Source: JAUWGC01 sp963753055 (lineage in GTDB: Bacteria > Bacteroidota > Bacteroidia > Bacteroidales > B18-G4). Taken from it: DNA of 64,000 nt. The first letter of the stretch is position 1, and each line of letters starts with the position of its first letter. Below the pieces are notes generated by a model. The model did no database searches and was not told the DNA's origin. It saw only the letters and a program-made list of their open reading frames with translations. This document shows, one piece after another, positions 1-7,851 of this stretch. A program made the translations under genes and the position numbers. Location of the stretch: the NCBI GenBank assembly GCA_963753055.1, contig CAVWAP010000009.1, positions 310,001 to 374,000 of the forward strand. Direction: 5' to 3'.

Positions 1-663
1 CCCAAACTATCCGACGGCACCTTTAAAAAGGATTTCAATACCCTCAGCACGCATGGCCAGGGTTTTATTGAAGGTAATGCCTGGAACTACAGCCTCTATG
101 TCCCGCACGACATCCCCCGCATGATTGAAATGATGGGGGGAAAGGAGCGCTTTTCATCACATCTGGATTCACTTTTCACACAGCCCCTGGCCGACAAATA
201 CATCGCCCATACCGAAGACATCCCCCGTGAGGCATCATCGGGATGTATGTGATGGCAAGAAGCAAGGGCACCATATCCCATATCTTTATAATTGGGCTGG
301 TGAACCAAAGAAAACACAGGAGCGGGTGCGCATGATCCTGCGAAGCATGTATGCGAACACCCTGACGGGCTATGTGGTAATGACGATATAGGCCAGATGT
401 CCGCCTGGTACATCTTCAGCGCCATGGGTTTCTACCCCGTCTGCCCCGTATCACCTCAATATTCTTTAGGCAGCCCGCTTATTAAATCCGCCACCATCAA
501 CCTCGAAAACGGCAAACAGTTTATCATCCAAACTGTCAACCAGTCGGATGAAAACGTCCACGTCGAGAAAGTTGAATTGAATGGCAGGCCTCTGGACCAA
601 TTGTATTTGCTGCATGAGGAGATCATGGCGGGCGGAAGATTAGTATACTATATGGGGAAATAA
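1..663 (+). pseudogene. GH92 alpha-mannosidase, C-terminal part, frameshifted
   Basis: This is the 3' end of a glycoside hydrolase family 92 gene that starts before the window. GH92 enzymes are secreted or surface alpha-mannosidases that trim mannose from N-glycans. The pieces lie in three frames: an EGNAWNYSLYVPHD / MMGGKERF segment (1-245), a GHHIPYLYNWAGEP segment (about 247-360), and GNDDIGQMSAWY followed by FSAMGFYPVCP to the stop at 663. GNDDxGQMSAWY is a hallmark acidic GH92 motif. The second shift looks like one C lost from a C run near 355-365; the first is near 235-250. No stretch is lost, so this could be a live gene with sequencing errors. Family call is firm, functional status is not. 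Confidence 0.8.
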
Positions 664-681
664 TGATTAGAGGGAAAATCA

Positions 682-716
682 GTAATAAGTATTAGGTATT
701 AGGTATTAAGTATTGT
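682..716. repeat. Heptamer array, GTATTAG family
   Basis: Five degenerate 7-bp units (GTAATAA, GTATTAG twice, GTATTAA, GTATTG) start 19 bp after the GH92 stop. They are followed by a looser CTATGTGG / GGCGCTATG-type repeat to about 775. No gene is seen between 664 and 791. Confidence 0.75.
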
Positions 717-791
717 GCATATGGCGCTATGGGTTCTCTATGTGTTTTCTATGTGGCGCTATGATATGTGATCCGCTGTTGTATCAAGTTT

Positions 792-1211
792 TTATTTGAT
801 AAAAAACACCTCTTTCCTGGCTACCGTTTCAATTTTTTCTTCCCCCTCTAAAACATCCAGGTATTTGTTCACCTCATTGACATGCATACCCAATATTTTT
901 GTCAAGACATCAAGACGTGCAAGTCTACGCGCTTTGGTTTCTAAAATTGCTGTTTCTACATCATTCCTGTATGATGGCAAATCTTTTCTTTGCGGCGGGG
1001 CGGCAATTATTTCAACATTATTTAATTCCCAATAATCAGATACCTGCTGTAATTCTTCCCTTGTTGCTCCTCTCAAACCAGAAATGGTTCCGGAGTGGTC
1101 TAAAGTGTTTAATTGAATAGAATCAGGTTTTATTTTCAAAATCACTTTTTTGAGTTCGGCTCATTCATTCACTCCATCGTTATAACCAGGTAAAATGAAT
1201 ATTTCGAGCCA
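792..1211 (-). pseudogene. Radical SAM protein, C-terminal remnant
   Basis: Reading on the minus strand from about 1211, the sequence gives WLEIFILPGYNDGVNE, an in-frame TGA (1161-1163), then AELKKVILKIKPDSIQLNTLD and on to the stop at 792. This matches the second half of a radical SAM subfamily that carries a winged-helix-like C-terminus (here NEVNKYLDVLEGEEKIE). The N-terminal half with the CxxxCxxC iron-sulfur motif is missing: upstream is only a short AT-rich stretch and then the end of the next gene. About 140 residues of an expected ~300 remain, with an internal stop. A GTG at 1145 would give a 117-residue product, but that is probably not a functional start. Family recognition is from memory of the motif string. 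Confidence 0.6.
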
Positions 1212-1251
1212 AATTTTATATAATAGTGTTTTCAGCATTAGCAATTATAGT

Positions 1252-2073
1252 CTAATTCGATCCTATATTGCCATGACAAATTATATTGTCTAAACTTACC
1301 GAAGCCTGATAAATATTTATGTAACCATCGTATACTAACCAATTATCATAGGTGATGGCAATTCCGCTATCAAGTTTTCGGATGTTCGTATAACCTTTAC
1401 CGGTGTTTCCATCAACATTGTTCAGTGCCTTTACAACAGGCCCGCCACCCACAGATTCGATTGAACCCAGGTTAATTGTCGCTGGATAATTCTCGCCGGC
1501 GATAGCGCCCGTAACAGAAATGGTCACAAGGGTATTTCCATTGACCCTTTTTTCAAACAGGGCTGTTCCGGATACTCCGAATGAACCTATCGTATCCAGT
1601 GTGTAGGTTTTGTGGGTAGTAGTTATCACATTACCACCTATATCGCCTTGTGCTAAAATTACATCGGGTTCGCTACTGCTTTTAAGTACCTGGATAAATC
1701 CATCGTAAGCAATCAGCTGGTTGTAACTCATCGTATTTACCTCTGTCGAACTTTTTCCGGTTGCGTCAACTGGATTAAGGGCAATTACAACTGCACCTCC
1801 TTCAATTGCGGAATTCATGCACAGTTCTGCCGGATGGGTTCCCGAAGGGGCACCGGTCAGTGCTATATCTATAGTAGCTACAGTGCTACTGGTTTCTGTA
1901 AATGTGGCTTTGCCAGATATGCCAAGGACATCTTTTACCAACAGGTTATATGTAGACGTTTTAGGGGGTGTTGGTGTTGGGTCTTCATCTTTTTTGCACC
2001 CACTGACGGCCACCAGCACAATTACTGATGTAAGCATCGTTAGTACAGTAATCAAATTTATTATTTTAGTCAT
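1252..2073 (-). CDS. CHRD-like two-repeat lipoprotein
   Basis: A 273-residue lipoprotein. Residues 1-26 form a lipoprotein signal peptide ending at the lipobox VSGC, followed by a charged and proline-rich linker (KKDEDPTPTPP). The rest is two similar halves, about 42-150 and 158-273. Each has a GKATF / SGTALF strand, an AGENYPATINLGS-type segment and a YDGFIQVL / YDGYINIY segment, which resembles CHRD domains. The protein is expected at the outer membrane. The CHRD match is by pattern and the substrate or role is unknown. The 181 bp before its start show no gene. Confidence 0.7.
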   Translation of the reverse strand: MTKIINLITVLTMLTSVIVLVAVSGCKKDEDPTPTPPKTSTYNLLVKDVLGISGKATFTETSSTVATIDIALTGAPSGTHPAELCMNSAIEGGAVVIALNPVDATGKSSTEVNTMSYNQLIAYDGFIQVLKSSSEPDVILAQGDIGGNVITTTHKTYTLDTIGSFGVSGTALFEKRVNGNTLVTISVTGAIAGENYPATINLGSIESVGGGPVVKALNNVDGNTGKGYTNIRKLDSGIAITYDNWLVYDGYINIYQASVSLDNIICHGNIGSN

Positions 2074-2254
2074 TTTATTGAATTTTTATATATTTCCGCT
2101 TCCGGCGGGTCAGTGTGAAATTATTTCACAATACAAAGGTGGCACTTATTGATTCTGGAATGTATTATACAATTATAGATAAGAGTTACATAATTCACAA
2201 TTTTCAATCAATATGGAATGCCACAGTATTACTTCTTATCATAAATCCAGCTAT

Positions 2255-3787
2255 TTAACCACAGTTTCTCACTTTTATCAGGTCTCCTACCTGCACCCTG
2301 ACCAAATATACACCCCTTGCCAAATCAGACACATCAATCTCGATTTCATGCTCTCCAGCTGCTTGTTCCCTGCAATCCAATTCCCAAATCTTCCTCCCTG
2401 AAATATCATATAAATCAGATTTCAGATACCTGTCCCGAGTACTTCGACTTTGCTCAGTATAAACTCCGCCGAGGGATCCGATATCATGAATCAGATATCG
2501 AAGACGCACCGCGTCTGTGCAGGGATTAGGGTATACTTCCAGGTTTATTTCCGATCCTATCCGCTTCTCCTCTTCTCCTGCAGGTGCGTCGCATACTTTC
2601 GTCATCCACAGGTCACCTCCCCAGCCAATAGATGTCATTCCGATAATAGTATAGCCTCCTTCCTGGCAGCATGTCCCGCTATAGGAGACGTCGACCAGTC
2701 TGATATCATAAATTTCTTCCCAGAGGATATTTCCAAGAAGGTCAGTTTTGAACAGCCACATGTCGGTAGCTGCTGTGATCCACCAGGTGCCGTTTGTTGA
2801 CCCGGAAAAATAATACCCGTTATCGCTGATATCAACCGACATGATAGCATCGCTAAGTGCACCACCGGGTGTGTTCATCCAGCTGACATTCCCCGTAAGA
2901 TCAGTTTTGATGACAAGTCCATTATAATCCTCCCCAACCGGCTTAGTCTGTCCGGCAATGATATACCCGTCATTGCATTCTTTCACTGAGAAGCCAACTT
3001 CATAGTCATCGGTGCCAATCTTTTGTTCCCATGTATTCCACCCGGTCTCATCGGTTTTGATCATCAGCACATCGCTCTGCCATCCATTGAAACTTTGGAA
3101 TACGCATCCTGTGATCATGTAGCCACCGTCGGATGTTTGGATCACGTCGTTACCGTTGCTGTAGAATATCCATTCCTGGGTCCAGGTGATGTTACCGCCG
3201 GCATCCGTTTTCACCAGCCAGGTCCGGCCCGGATCAGGCTCCGTTTCTTCATTAATTTCCCAGACAGGTCTGATGGCTTCAGAATCCCTGGCGCCCGTTA
3301 GAATAAAGCCTCCGTCACTAGTTTGCTGAACGGCCGTAAAAAACTCATTCCCTCCCGCATCAAAGGACCGTGTCCATAATGTATCCCCACCGGCGTTTGT
3401 CCTGATCAGCAGTCCATCACTCACCGGGTCTATAATGAAAGGATACACACCGTACATCCTGATCCCGCCGATAATGTATCCTCCGTCATCACACTGGGCC
3501 ACGGACAAACCATCTTCGAAGAAGCCAAAGTCGTAATGTTTGGTCCACTGAACCGTCCCGGAGTCGTCTGTTTTCACCAGCATCACGTCGGTATATGTGG
3601 TCAAACCGTAGGGAGCTCCGGAACCAGTGATGATGAATCCGCCATCTAATGTTTGTTTGATGCTTTTTCCATCATCTATATCTTCAGTGAGCTGGTGGAT
3701 ATGTGACCATTGCAGCTGGGGTGATTGTGAAACGGCTGTCCCGAAAATAAAACAAAGCAGGGTAGTAATAAATAAAAGCTTTTTCAT
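2255..3787 (-). CDS. T9SS-sorted beta-propeller-like secreted protein
   Basis: A 510-residue secreted protein. Residues 1-20 are a signal peptide (MKKLLFITTLLCFIFGTAVS). The body has about seven blade-like repeats built on xxTDxxGNxxWxxxxG and DGGYIITG, as in the propellers common in Bacteroidota exoproteins. The C-terminal ~90 residues are a type A T9SS sorting domain (EVYPNPC, SGRKIWEL, GVYLVRVQ). The last residues, LIKVRNCG, differ from the usual VRKLIV ending. The loop between the first two CTD strands is expanded by repeat DNA, giving an in-frame IHDIGSLGGVYTEQS segment. It would be exported, then attached to the surface or released by T9SS. Its ligand is unknown. Confidence 0.75.
   Translation of the reverse strand: MKKLLFITTLLCFIFGTAVSQSPQLQWSHIHQLTEDIDDGKSIKQTLDGGFIITGSGAPYGLTTYTDVMLVKTDDSGTVQWTKHYDFGFFEDGLSVAQCDDGGYIIGGIRMYGVYPFIIDPVSDGLLIRTNAGGDTLWTRSFDAGGNEFFTAVQQTSDGGFILTGARDSEAIRPVWEINEETEPDPGRTWLVKTDAGGNITWTQEWIFYSNGNDVIQTSDGGYMITGCVFQSFNGWQSDVLMIKTDETGWNTWEQKIGTDDYEVGFSVKECNDGYIIAGQTKPVGEDYNGLVIKTDLTGNVSWMNTPGGALSDAIMSVDISDNGYYFSGSTNGTWWITAATDMWLFKTDLLGNILWEEIYDIRLVDVSYSGTCCQEGGYTIIGMTSIGWGGDLWMTKVCDAPAGEEEKRIGSEINLEVYPNPCTDAVRLRYLIHDIGSLGGVYTEQSRSTRDRYLKSDLYDISGRKIWELDCREQAAGEHEIEIDVSDLARGVYLVRVQVGDLIKVRNCG
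2408..2516 (-). repeat. Repeat DNA inside a T9SS CTD loop
   Basis: Within the CTD of the propeller gene the minus strand reads GATATCT GATTCAT GATATCG GATCCCT, then a GC-rich insert, then ATCTGAA ATCTGAT. A small palindrome, AGACGC-ACC-GCGTCT (2503-2517), lies just before it in coding order. The GC-rich insert contains CTCAGTATAAACTCCGCCGA, which resembles intergenic repeat sequence at about 14980-15000. The reading frame is kept throughout. Confidence 0.7.
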
Positions 3788-3851
3788 ATTTAGTCTGACA
3801 TTGGTAAGCAGACATAAATATACAGGCTATATATGGTAATTACCCGGATAA

Positions 3852-3888
3852 ATTGACAGTTGACAGTTGGCAGTTGACAATTGGCAAT
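3852..3888. repeat. Heptamer array, TTGACAG family
   Basis: Units TTGACAG, TTGACAG, TTGGCAG, TTGACAA, TTGGCAA lie upstream of the propeller gene. The same family recurs at 52172-52200. The rest of 3788-4076 has no gene. Confidence 0.75.
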
Positions 3889-3957
3889 AACACGGAAATT
3901 TACCCATCGACTGCTAGAGGCTTGTCGACGGCTTAGCGCTTGGGATGACAGATTTAG

Positions 3958-4032
3958 TGATTAGTGGCCTGCCCCTCCTCGCTTTCGCGAAGCTTCAGCG
4001 AAGCAAAGGCGTAGGCAGGGGTTGGTGGTTAG
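3958..4032. repeat. Interspersed hairpin repeat, copy 1
   Basis: Between TTAGTGG-type heptamers sits an inverted-repeat module that starts with GGCCTGCCCCTCCTCGC and ends with GCGTAGGCAGGGG. The outer arms CCTGCC/GGCAGG and the inner GCTTTCGCGAAGC / GCTTCAGCGAAGC can pair. An essentially identical copy lies in opposite orientation at 15181-15243. Short versions occur at 11262-11283, 11444-11465 and 13735-13763. Confidence 0.75.
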
Positions 4033-4076
4033 TGAAATCACAATTTAATAATTTAACAGTTATATCATTTCATTAG

Positions 4077-5361
4077 TGTCTACTAAAAAATAGTTCACGT
4101 TCTTTGAAATCATTGATAATTCATGTTTTGCGAGCTTTTTCACGTGGTGACGATTTGAATTGATTATGTTAGCCTGCAAATCGAATAACAATGAATCATG
4201 GAAAATATGTTTATGCTCAAATCATAGAGTTTTTACCACAGCGCATTTTTGACAAATTTGTTAGAAAATATGATGGTAACAAGTATGTTAAGCACTTTAC
4301 CTGTTGGAATCAACTGCTTTGCATGGTTTTCGGTCAGCTTACCAATCGGGATAGTTTGCGAGATCTGATGGTAGCCATTAATGCTCATAGCAGTAAATCA
4401 TATCATCTGGGCTTTGGTAAAAATGTCACTCTCAGTAATCTGGCTAAAGCTAACTTGAATCGCAACAGTAAAATCTTCGAAGAATTTGCTTATTATCTCA
4501 TTGCTATTGCCCGAAAGGACAGGGCAAATGATGATTTTCAAATCAAAGGTCAGGTTTATGCATTTGATTCCACCACTATTGATCTTTGCCTAAGCGTTTT
4601 CTGGTGGGCCAAATTCAGAAGAACCAAGGGAGGAATAAAACTCCATACCTTGTTAGATATTAATACCCAGATTCCTGCCTTTGTGCATATTACCCCTGCT
4701 TCGGTCCATGATATGAATGCAATGGATTTACTTTTTTATGAGACTGGTGCATATTATATCTTCGACAGAGGCTATGTTGATTTTACCAGGCTTTACAAGA
4801 TTACGCAGCATTCTGCATTTTTCGTGATCAGAGCAAGGAGCAACCTGCAATTCAAACGCATGTATTCCAGGAAGTATGATAGATCTACTGGGGTTAGATG
4901 CGATCAAATTGGCAAGCTTTCCGGTTATTATGTCTCGAAAGAATACCCTGAAAAGCTACGAAGAATTAAGTTCTATGATCAGGAAACAGACAGAACTTTT
5001 GTCTTTCTGACTAATAATTTTGAGCTTTCTCCTGAACAGGTAGCGTTCCTATATAAAAACCGTTGGCAAATCGAATTATTTTTCAAATGGATTAAGCAAC
5101 ACCTAAAGGTAAAAGCCTTTTGGGGTACATCTGAAAACGCTGTTCGGATACAGGTTTATTCAGCAATTATTGCGTATTGCTTAGTAGCCATTATTGGAAA
5201 AAGATTAAAAATTGAGCGATCAACCTACGAAATTCTACAGGTTTTGGGTATATCCCTTTTAGACAAAACGCCTGTAAAAGAGCTTCTTACAAATATGAAT
5301 TACAATGATGTCAAAGAACTTTTTGATAACCAGCTGTCCCTCAGCTTATTTTAAGTGGACA
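4077..5361 (+). mobile_element. IS4-type insertion sequence
   Basis: The element is bounded by imperfect inverted repeats: TGTCTACTAAAAAATAG at 4077-4093 and the complement of TGTCCACTTAAAATAAG at 5345-5361, matching at 13 of 17 positions. It holds one transposase gene, whose last codons overlap the right repeat. I see no convincing target-site duplication. The element truncates a NERD-domain gene on its right side, and the missing 3' part of that gene is not found on its left side, so an adjacent deletion followed or came with insertion. Confidence 0.8.
4191..5354 (+). CDS. IS4 family transposase
   Basis: A 387-residue DDE transposase that cuts and joins the ends of its IS. The N-terminal ~75 residues form the helical DUF4372-like DNA-binding part. 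The catalytic core follows: first Asp in AFDSTTIDL (about residue 125), second Asp in IFDRGYVDF (about 192), and the Glu within the Y-x2-R-x3-E-x6-K signature (YKNRWQIELFFKWIK, about 290). The gene is intact with no frameshift. It begins ATGAATCATGG, 114 bp inside the left IS end, and its stop lies in the right inverted repeat. It resembles the ISPepr1-like subgroup, though the subgroup is a judgement from memory. Confidence 0.9.
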   Translation: MNHGKYVYAQIIEFLPQRIFDKFVRKYDGNKYVKHFTCWNQLLCMVFGQLTNRDSLRDLMVAINAHSSKSYHLGFGKNVTLSNLAKANLNRNSKIFEEFAYYLIAIARKDRANDDFQIKGQVYAFDSTTIDLCLSVFWWAKFRRTKGGIKLHTLLDINTQIPAFVHITPASVHDMNAMDLLFYETGAYYIFDRGYVDFTRLYKITQHSAFFVIRARSNLQFKRMYSRKYDRSTGVRCDQIGKLSGYYVSKEYPEKLRRIKFYDQETDRTFVFLTNNFELSPEQVAFLYKNRWQIELFFKWIKQHLKVKAFWGTSENAVRIQVYSAIIAYCLVAIIGKRLKIERSTYEILQVLGISLLDKTPVKELLTNMNYNDVKELFDNQLSLSLF

Positions 5362-5609
5362 GCAATGGTTTCAATTACAAATACACCATATTTTGAAATT
5401 ACAATATGATCAATTTGACTGCTTCTTGATTTATTCCTAATTAAGACATCATTTATGACCTTATACTTTCTGGAGCTCAGTCGCTTTAATTTCAATGAAA
5501 TTTTTATCTCGCCATATTTACCTCTGATTTTTTGCTTTAAATTTTTTAAAATCAAAGCAAATAAAGCAACTACTCCAAATAGTATAATTATTAAAGTTAC
5601 CTCATTCAC
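5346..5609 (-). pseudogene. NERD-domain protein, truncated by the IS
   Basis: The minus-strand frame starts at 5609 with one membrane helix (residues 4-22, LIIILFGVVALFALIL) and continues into a NERD-like domain: SRSSQIDHIVISKYGVFVIET. NERD domains are nuclease-related and normally continue for another 80 residues or more. Here the frame runs into the IS right end at 5361 and stops within it at 5346, so only the first ~80 residues are native. The remainder is absent from the other side of the IS. The gene is almost certainly dead. Confidence 0.75.
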
Positions 5610-5812
5610 ATTTCAATGTTAATAATTTCATCTAACCTGTTTACATTTTCAGCTTTTATGCACGTATGCAACCAAAATGAATTTGTTAAACCGTATGTTA
5701 TAGCTTATTCAATCAACAGAATACCTGAATACATAATCCCTTAACTCGAATCAAATCGTAGCAATTAACTGATAAATTTAGTGAATTTGAATATGTTAAG
5801 CAAGATGAAATT

Positions 5813-5833
5813 GTGAGTCGTGAATCGTGAACC
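5813..5833. repeat. Short heptamer array, GTGAATC family
   Basis: Units GTGAGTC, GTGAATC, GTGAACC lie in the 260-bp gap between the NERD fragment and direct repeat A. Nothing else is recognisable in 5610-5871. Confidence 0.55.
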
Positions 5834-5871
5834 GAAAACTGTTACACTGATAAATTGCTAAATCAGTAACC

Positions 5872-6076
5872 CTGGCTGAGGGTGTAACCCGAAGCCTTAG
5901 TGGAACTGATCCCGCCCAGGCGGGACTGTTAAATTCTGTTCAGTGATGCGCCAACGCTGAGCCCTTCGCCAGAAGCAAGGACTCGTGAAAATTGACCAAT
6001 TCACCGATTTCCAATTGACCAATTAAGAGAAGGTTGTTCTAACCCCACTCACGCGTCACAGACGCGCGCCAGCGGG
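5872..6076. repeat. Long direct repeat A (structured)
   Basis: This 205-bp unit shares nearly all its sequence with 7258-7584 in the same orientation. It begins CTGGCTGAGGGTGTAACCCG and ends GCGCGCCAGCGGG. It can fold into several hairpins: CTGAGG/CCTTAG enclosing GGG/CCC, a perfect CCCGCC-CA-GGCGGG, and GCG-CCAA-CGC. It carries only a 35-bp half of the AATTGACC-type inverted-repeat sequence (5990-6024), where copy B has a full 157-bp element. It could be a structured RNA or a mobile-element end; I cannot assign a known family. Confidence 0.75.
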
Positions 6077-6090
6077 TCACAGTTCACAGA

Positions 6091-6963
6091 TCACGAGCCT
6101 GTTCCCCGCTTCCCATGTGGCGTAAATGTAAATAACCTGTCAAATAATTCCGTCTTCTTGACGTAAATTACCGAATCAAATCCCTTGCCTTCTTCTTCTA
6201 TGCCGACCAACCCGAAATAATCCAGGAACCTTTCAAAGGTCCTCAGCGAATAACACCGTGACGAGTACCTTTCTAACGTTCCGTAATGTACTTCAAGCTC
6301 ATCCAGCAACAATGGATAGGCTTTAAAGTATTTCTCCGCGTAAAAAGTATCCGGCCGCCTTACCTGCCCGTATTTCGACAATAAGATCAAAGAGAACCCG
6401 TAGCCAAGCTGCCCGATCTGGTTGTTGCCGTATCCATCGTAATAGGCCCAGTTGAACCTGCTGGCAAATGTTATAAAGATCAACCGCAATAGCTCATAAT
6501 CGTCGGCAAGCTGCTTTTTGGCCGATTTCGTTAAACCCAGCACGCCCTTCCGCTTTTTGGCCAATCCGGAAATTTCCAAAAGGATCCTGGTGAGGTTCAC
6601 CGTCATCGAATCAGCTTCCCTGTACAGTCTTGAAATGCCCCTTTCTATATGTACATCTTCGAGAAATCCCTGCTGGTAAATGTCTGCAACGATTTTTGTG
6701 GGTAAAAACCCTTTGGCGGTGAGCTTAATCCCGCCCGCCTGGCCGATCAACCCGGCAAGGTACTTCACCTGGTTGAGCATGGGAATTCTTTGAAAATCAG
6801 GTTCGGTTAATCTTTCCATCCTGACCGGGCTATCCGGCCCGAAAGTAAAATGCAGTATCTGATGCATCTCAAACGGGGAATACCCCTCAAATTCTGGCAT
6901 CGACTGGTTGTTCTGCTTATGAACTACCTGGTCAATATGCCGCTGGATTTCTTTTAAGTCCAT
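6091..6963 (-). CDS. Conserved hypothetical protein, 290 aa
   Basis: I do not recognise a characterised family. The protein is soluble and mixed alpha/beta, with no signal peptide or membrane helix. It starts MDLKEIQRHIDQVVHK and has a motif-like stretch YSPFEMHQILHFTFG near residue 28. Its middle is helix-rich and basic (LAKKRKGVLGLTKSAKK, about 135-150), followed by RFNWAYYDGYG and a C-terminal block ending HGKRGTGS. It is the only intact gene between direct repeats A and B. The start is an ATG at 6963. The neighbouring PIN-domain remnant and the flanking repeats suggest an accessory, island-like setting, but give no function. Confidence 0.6.
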   Translation of the reverse strand: MDLKEIQRHIDQVVHKQNNQSMPEFEGYSPFEMHQILHFTFGPDSPVRMERLTEPDFQRIPMLNQVKYLAGLIGQAGGIKLTAKGFLPTKIVADIYQQGFLEDVHIERGISRLYREADSMTVNLTRILLEISGLAKKRKGVLGLTKSAKKQLADDYELLRLIFITFASRFNWAYYDGYGNNQIGQLGYGFSLILLSKYGQVRRPDTFYAEKYFKAYPLLLDELEVHYGTLERYSSRCYSLRTFERFLDYFGLVGIEEEGKGFDSVIYVKKTELFDRLFTFTPHGKRGTGS

Positions 6964-7013
6964 AGTATTTTATTGTTTTATGACTTTCGTCAAGTATATC
7001 ACCAAATACCCTG

Positions 7014-7256
7014 TTATGCTCCGGCCTCACTATTTATAATCTTAAGACAGGTTTCAGCCGTCATTACAGGAAGCGCAGAATCCTTGTAATCCCTGACATT
7101 CCTTGTTATGATCACATCAATGTTTTGCTGCTGAATCGCACTGTGATACTGCAGGGCATCATCGAAATCCTTGAACGAAGATTGAAGGGCTAAATTGATG
7201 CTCTTGCCATTCACCTCAACAATCCTAACTATAGTTTCAAGCTTTTTTAAGGTCAC
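7014..7256 (-). pseudogene. PIN-domain (VapC-like) C-terminal remnant
   Basis: The 80-residue frame matches the second half of PIN-domain toxins: FKDFDDALQYHSAIQQQ, then the acidic and nucleic-acid-binding region DVIITRNVRDYKDS, then LPVMTAETCLKII. PIN toxins of the VapC type are RNases of about 130-140 residues that need an N-terminal Asp (usually in FIDTNI). That half is missing here. The frame starts at a GTG (7256) only 2 bp inside the edge of direct repeat B at 7258, so the repeat junction appears to have replaced the 5' end. No antitoxin gene is visible. It is likely inactive. Confidence 0.65.
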
Positions 7257-7257
7257 A

Positions 7258-7584
7258 CTGGCTGAGGGTGTAACCCGAAGCCTTAGTGGAACTGATCCCG
7301 CCCTGGCGGGACTGTTAAATTCTGTTCAGTGATGCGCCAACGCTGAGCCCTTCGCCAGAGGCAAGGACTCGTGAAAATTGACCAATTCACCGAATTCCAA
7401 TTGACCAATTAAATTACAATATACCAAATAATCAGATTTCAATTTTCAAAAAAGTTTGAAAATTTCATCATTGGGCAATTAGAATTTGGGATTTATTTGG
7501 TCAATTGATACAGATTGGTGAATTGGTCAATTAAGAGAAGGTCGTTCTAATCCCACTCACGCGTCACAGACTCGCGCCAGCGGG
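7258..7584. repeat. Long direct repeat B, with inserted element
   Basis: Second copy of the structured unit at 5872-6076, same orientation. It differs by scattered substitutions and by about 122 extra bp forming the rest of an AATTGACC-ended inverted-repeat element (7376-7532). Together the two copies bracket 6077-7257 like a composite element. Confidence 0.75.
7376..7532. mobile_element. MITE-like element related to the 34.3-34.9 kb cassette
   Basis: A 157-bp inverted-repeat element with no gene. The left end reads AATTGACCAATTCACCGAAT and the right end, in reverse, AATTGACCAATTCACCAATC. The inner ends CAATTTTCAAA and GTTTGAAAATT meet directly at about 7440-7462. The cassette at 34271-34860 has the same terminal sequences and the same inner CAATTTTCAAA / TTTGAAAATT motifs, but with a four-helix-bundle gene between them. 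This therefore looks like an internal deletion derivative. Confidence 0.7.
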
Positions 7585-7585
7585 G

Positions 7586-7752
7586 GTATCTAGTATCCAG
7601 TATCTAGTATCCTGTGACCTGTGATCTTTTTAAACAATTTGGAACTTTTTTAGGTAGACTTTGTCCAATAGGCAGATGCACCCCTAAAATCACACATCAT
7701 GAAAAGAAAAGTTGTCAGTTGTCAGTTGTCAGTTGTCAGTTACTTGTCACTC
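7586..7752. repeat. Heptamer arrays: GTATCTA and GTTGTCA families
   Basis: 7586-7627 has GTATCTA/GTATCCA units followed by CTGTGAC/CTGTGAT units. 7711-7745 has four perfect GTTGTCA units and a GTTACTT. The second array lies in an open frame that reaches the secreted protein at 7852, but I place that protein's start downstream, at its signal peptide. Confidence 0.75.
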
Positions 7753-7851
7753 GACTGTTCAGTCCCTTTAGCTATCGGGAGTGTTCAGTGCTCACCTGGG
7801 TCAAGATACCGGATAAACGAAAAATGCAGAATGGGCAATGTAGAATCGACA

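Noticed and set aside
5872..7584. IscB-type omega RNA or group II intron end in the structured direct repeats
   Set aside because: The stems do not match any domain I can identify and no nuclease or reverse transcriptase is adjacent; left as an unassigned structured repeat.
7699..7851. N-terminal extension of the secreted protein at 7852
   Set aside because: It is translated heptamer DNA and would place a non-signal sequence before a clear signal peptide.
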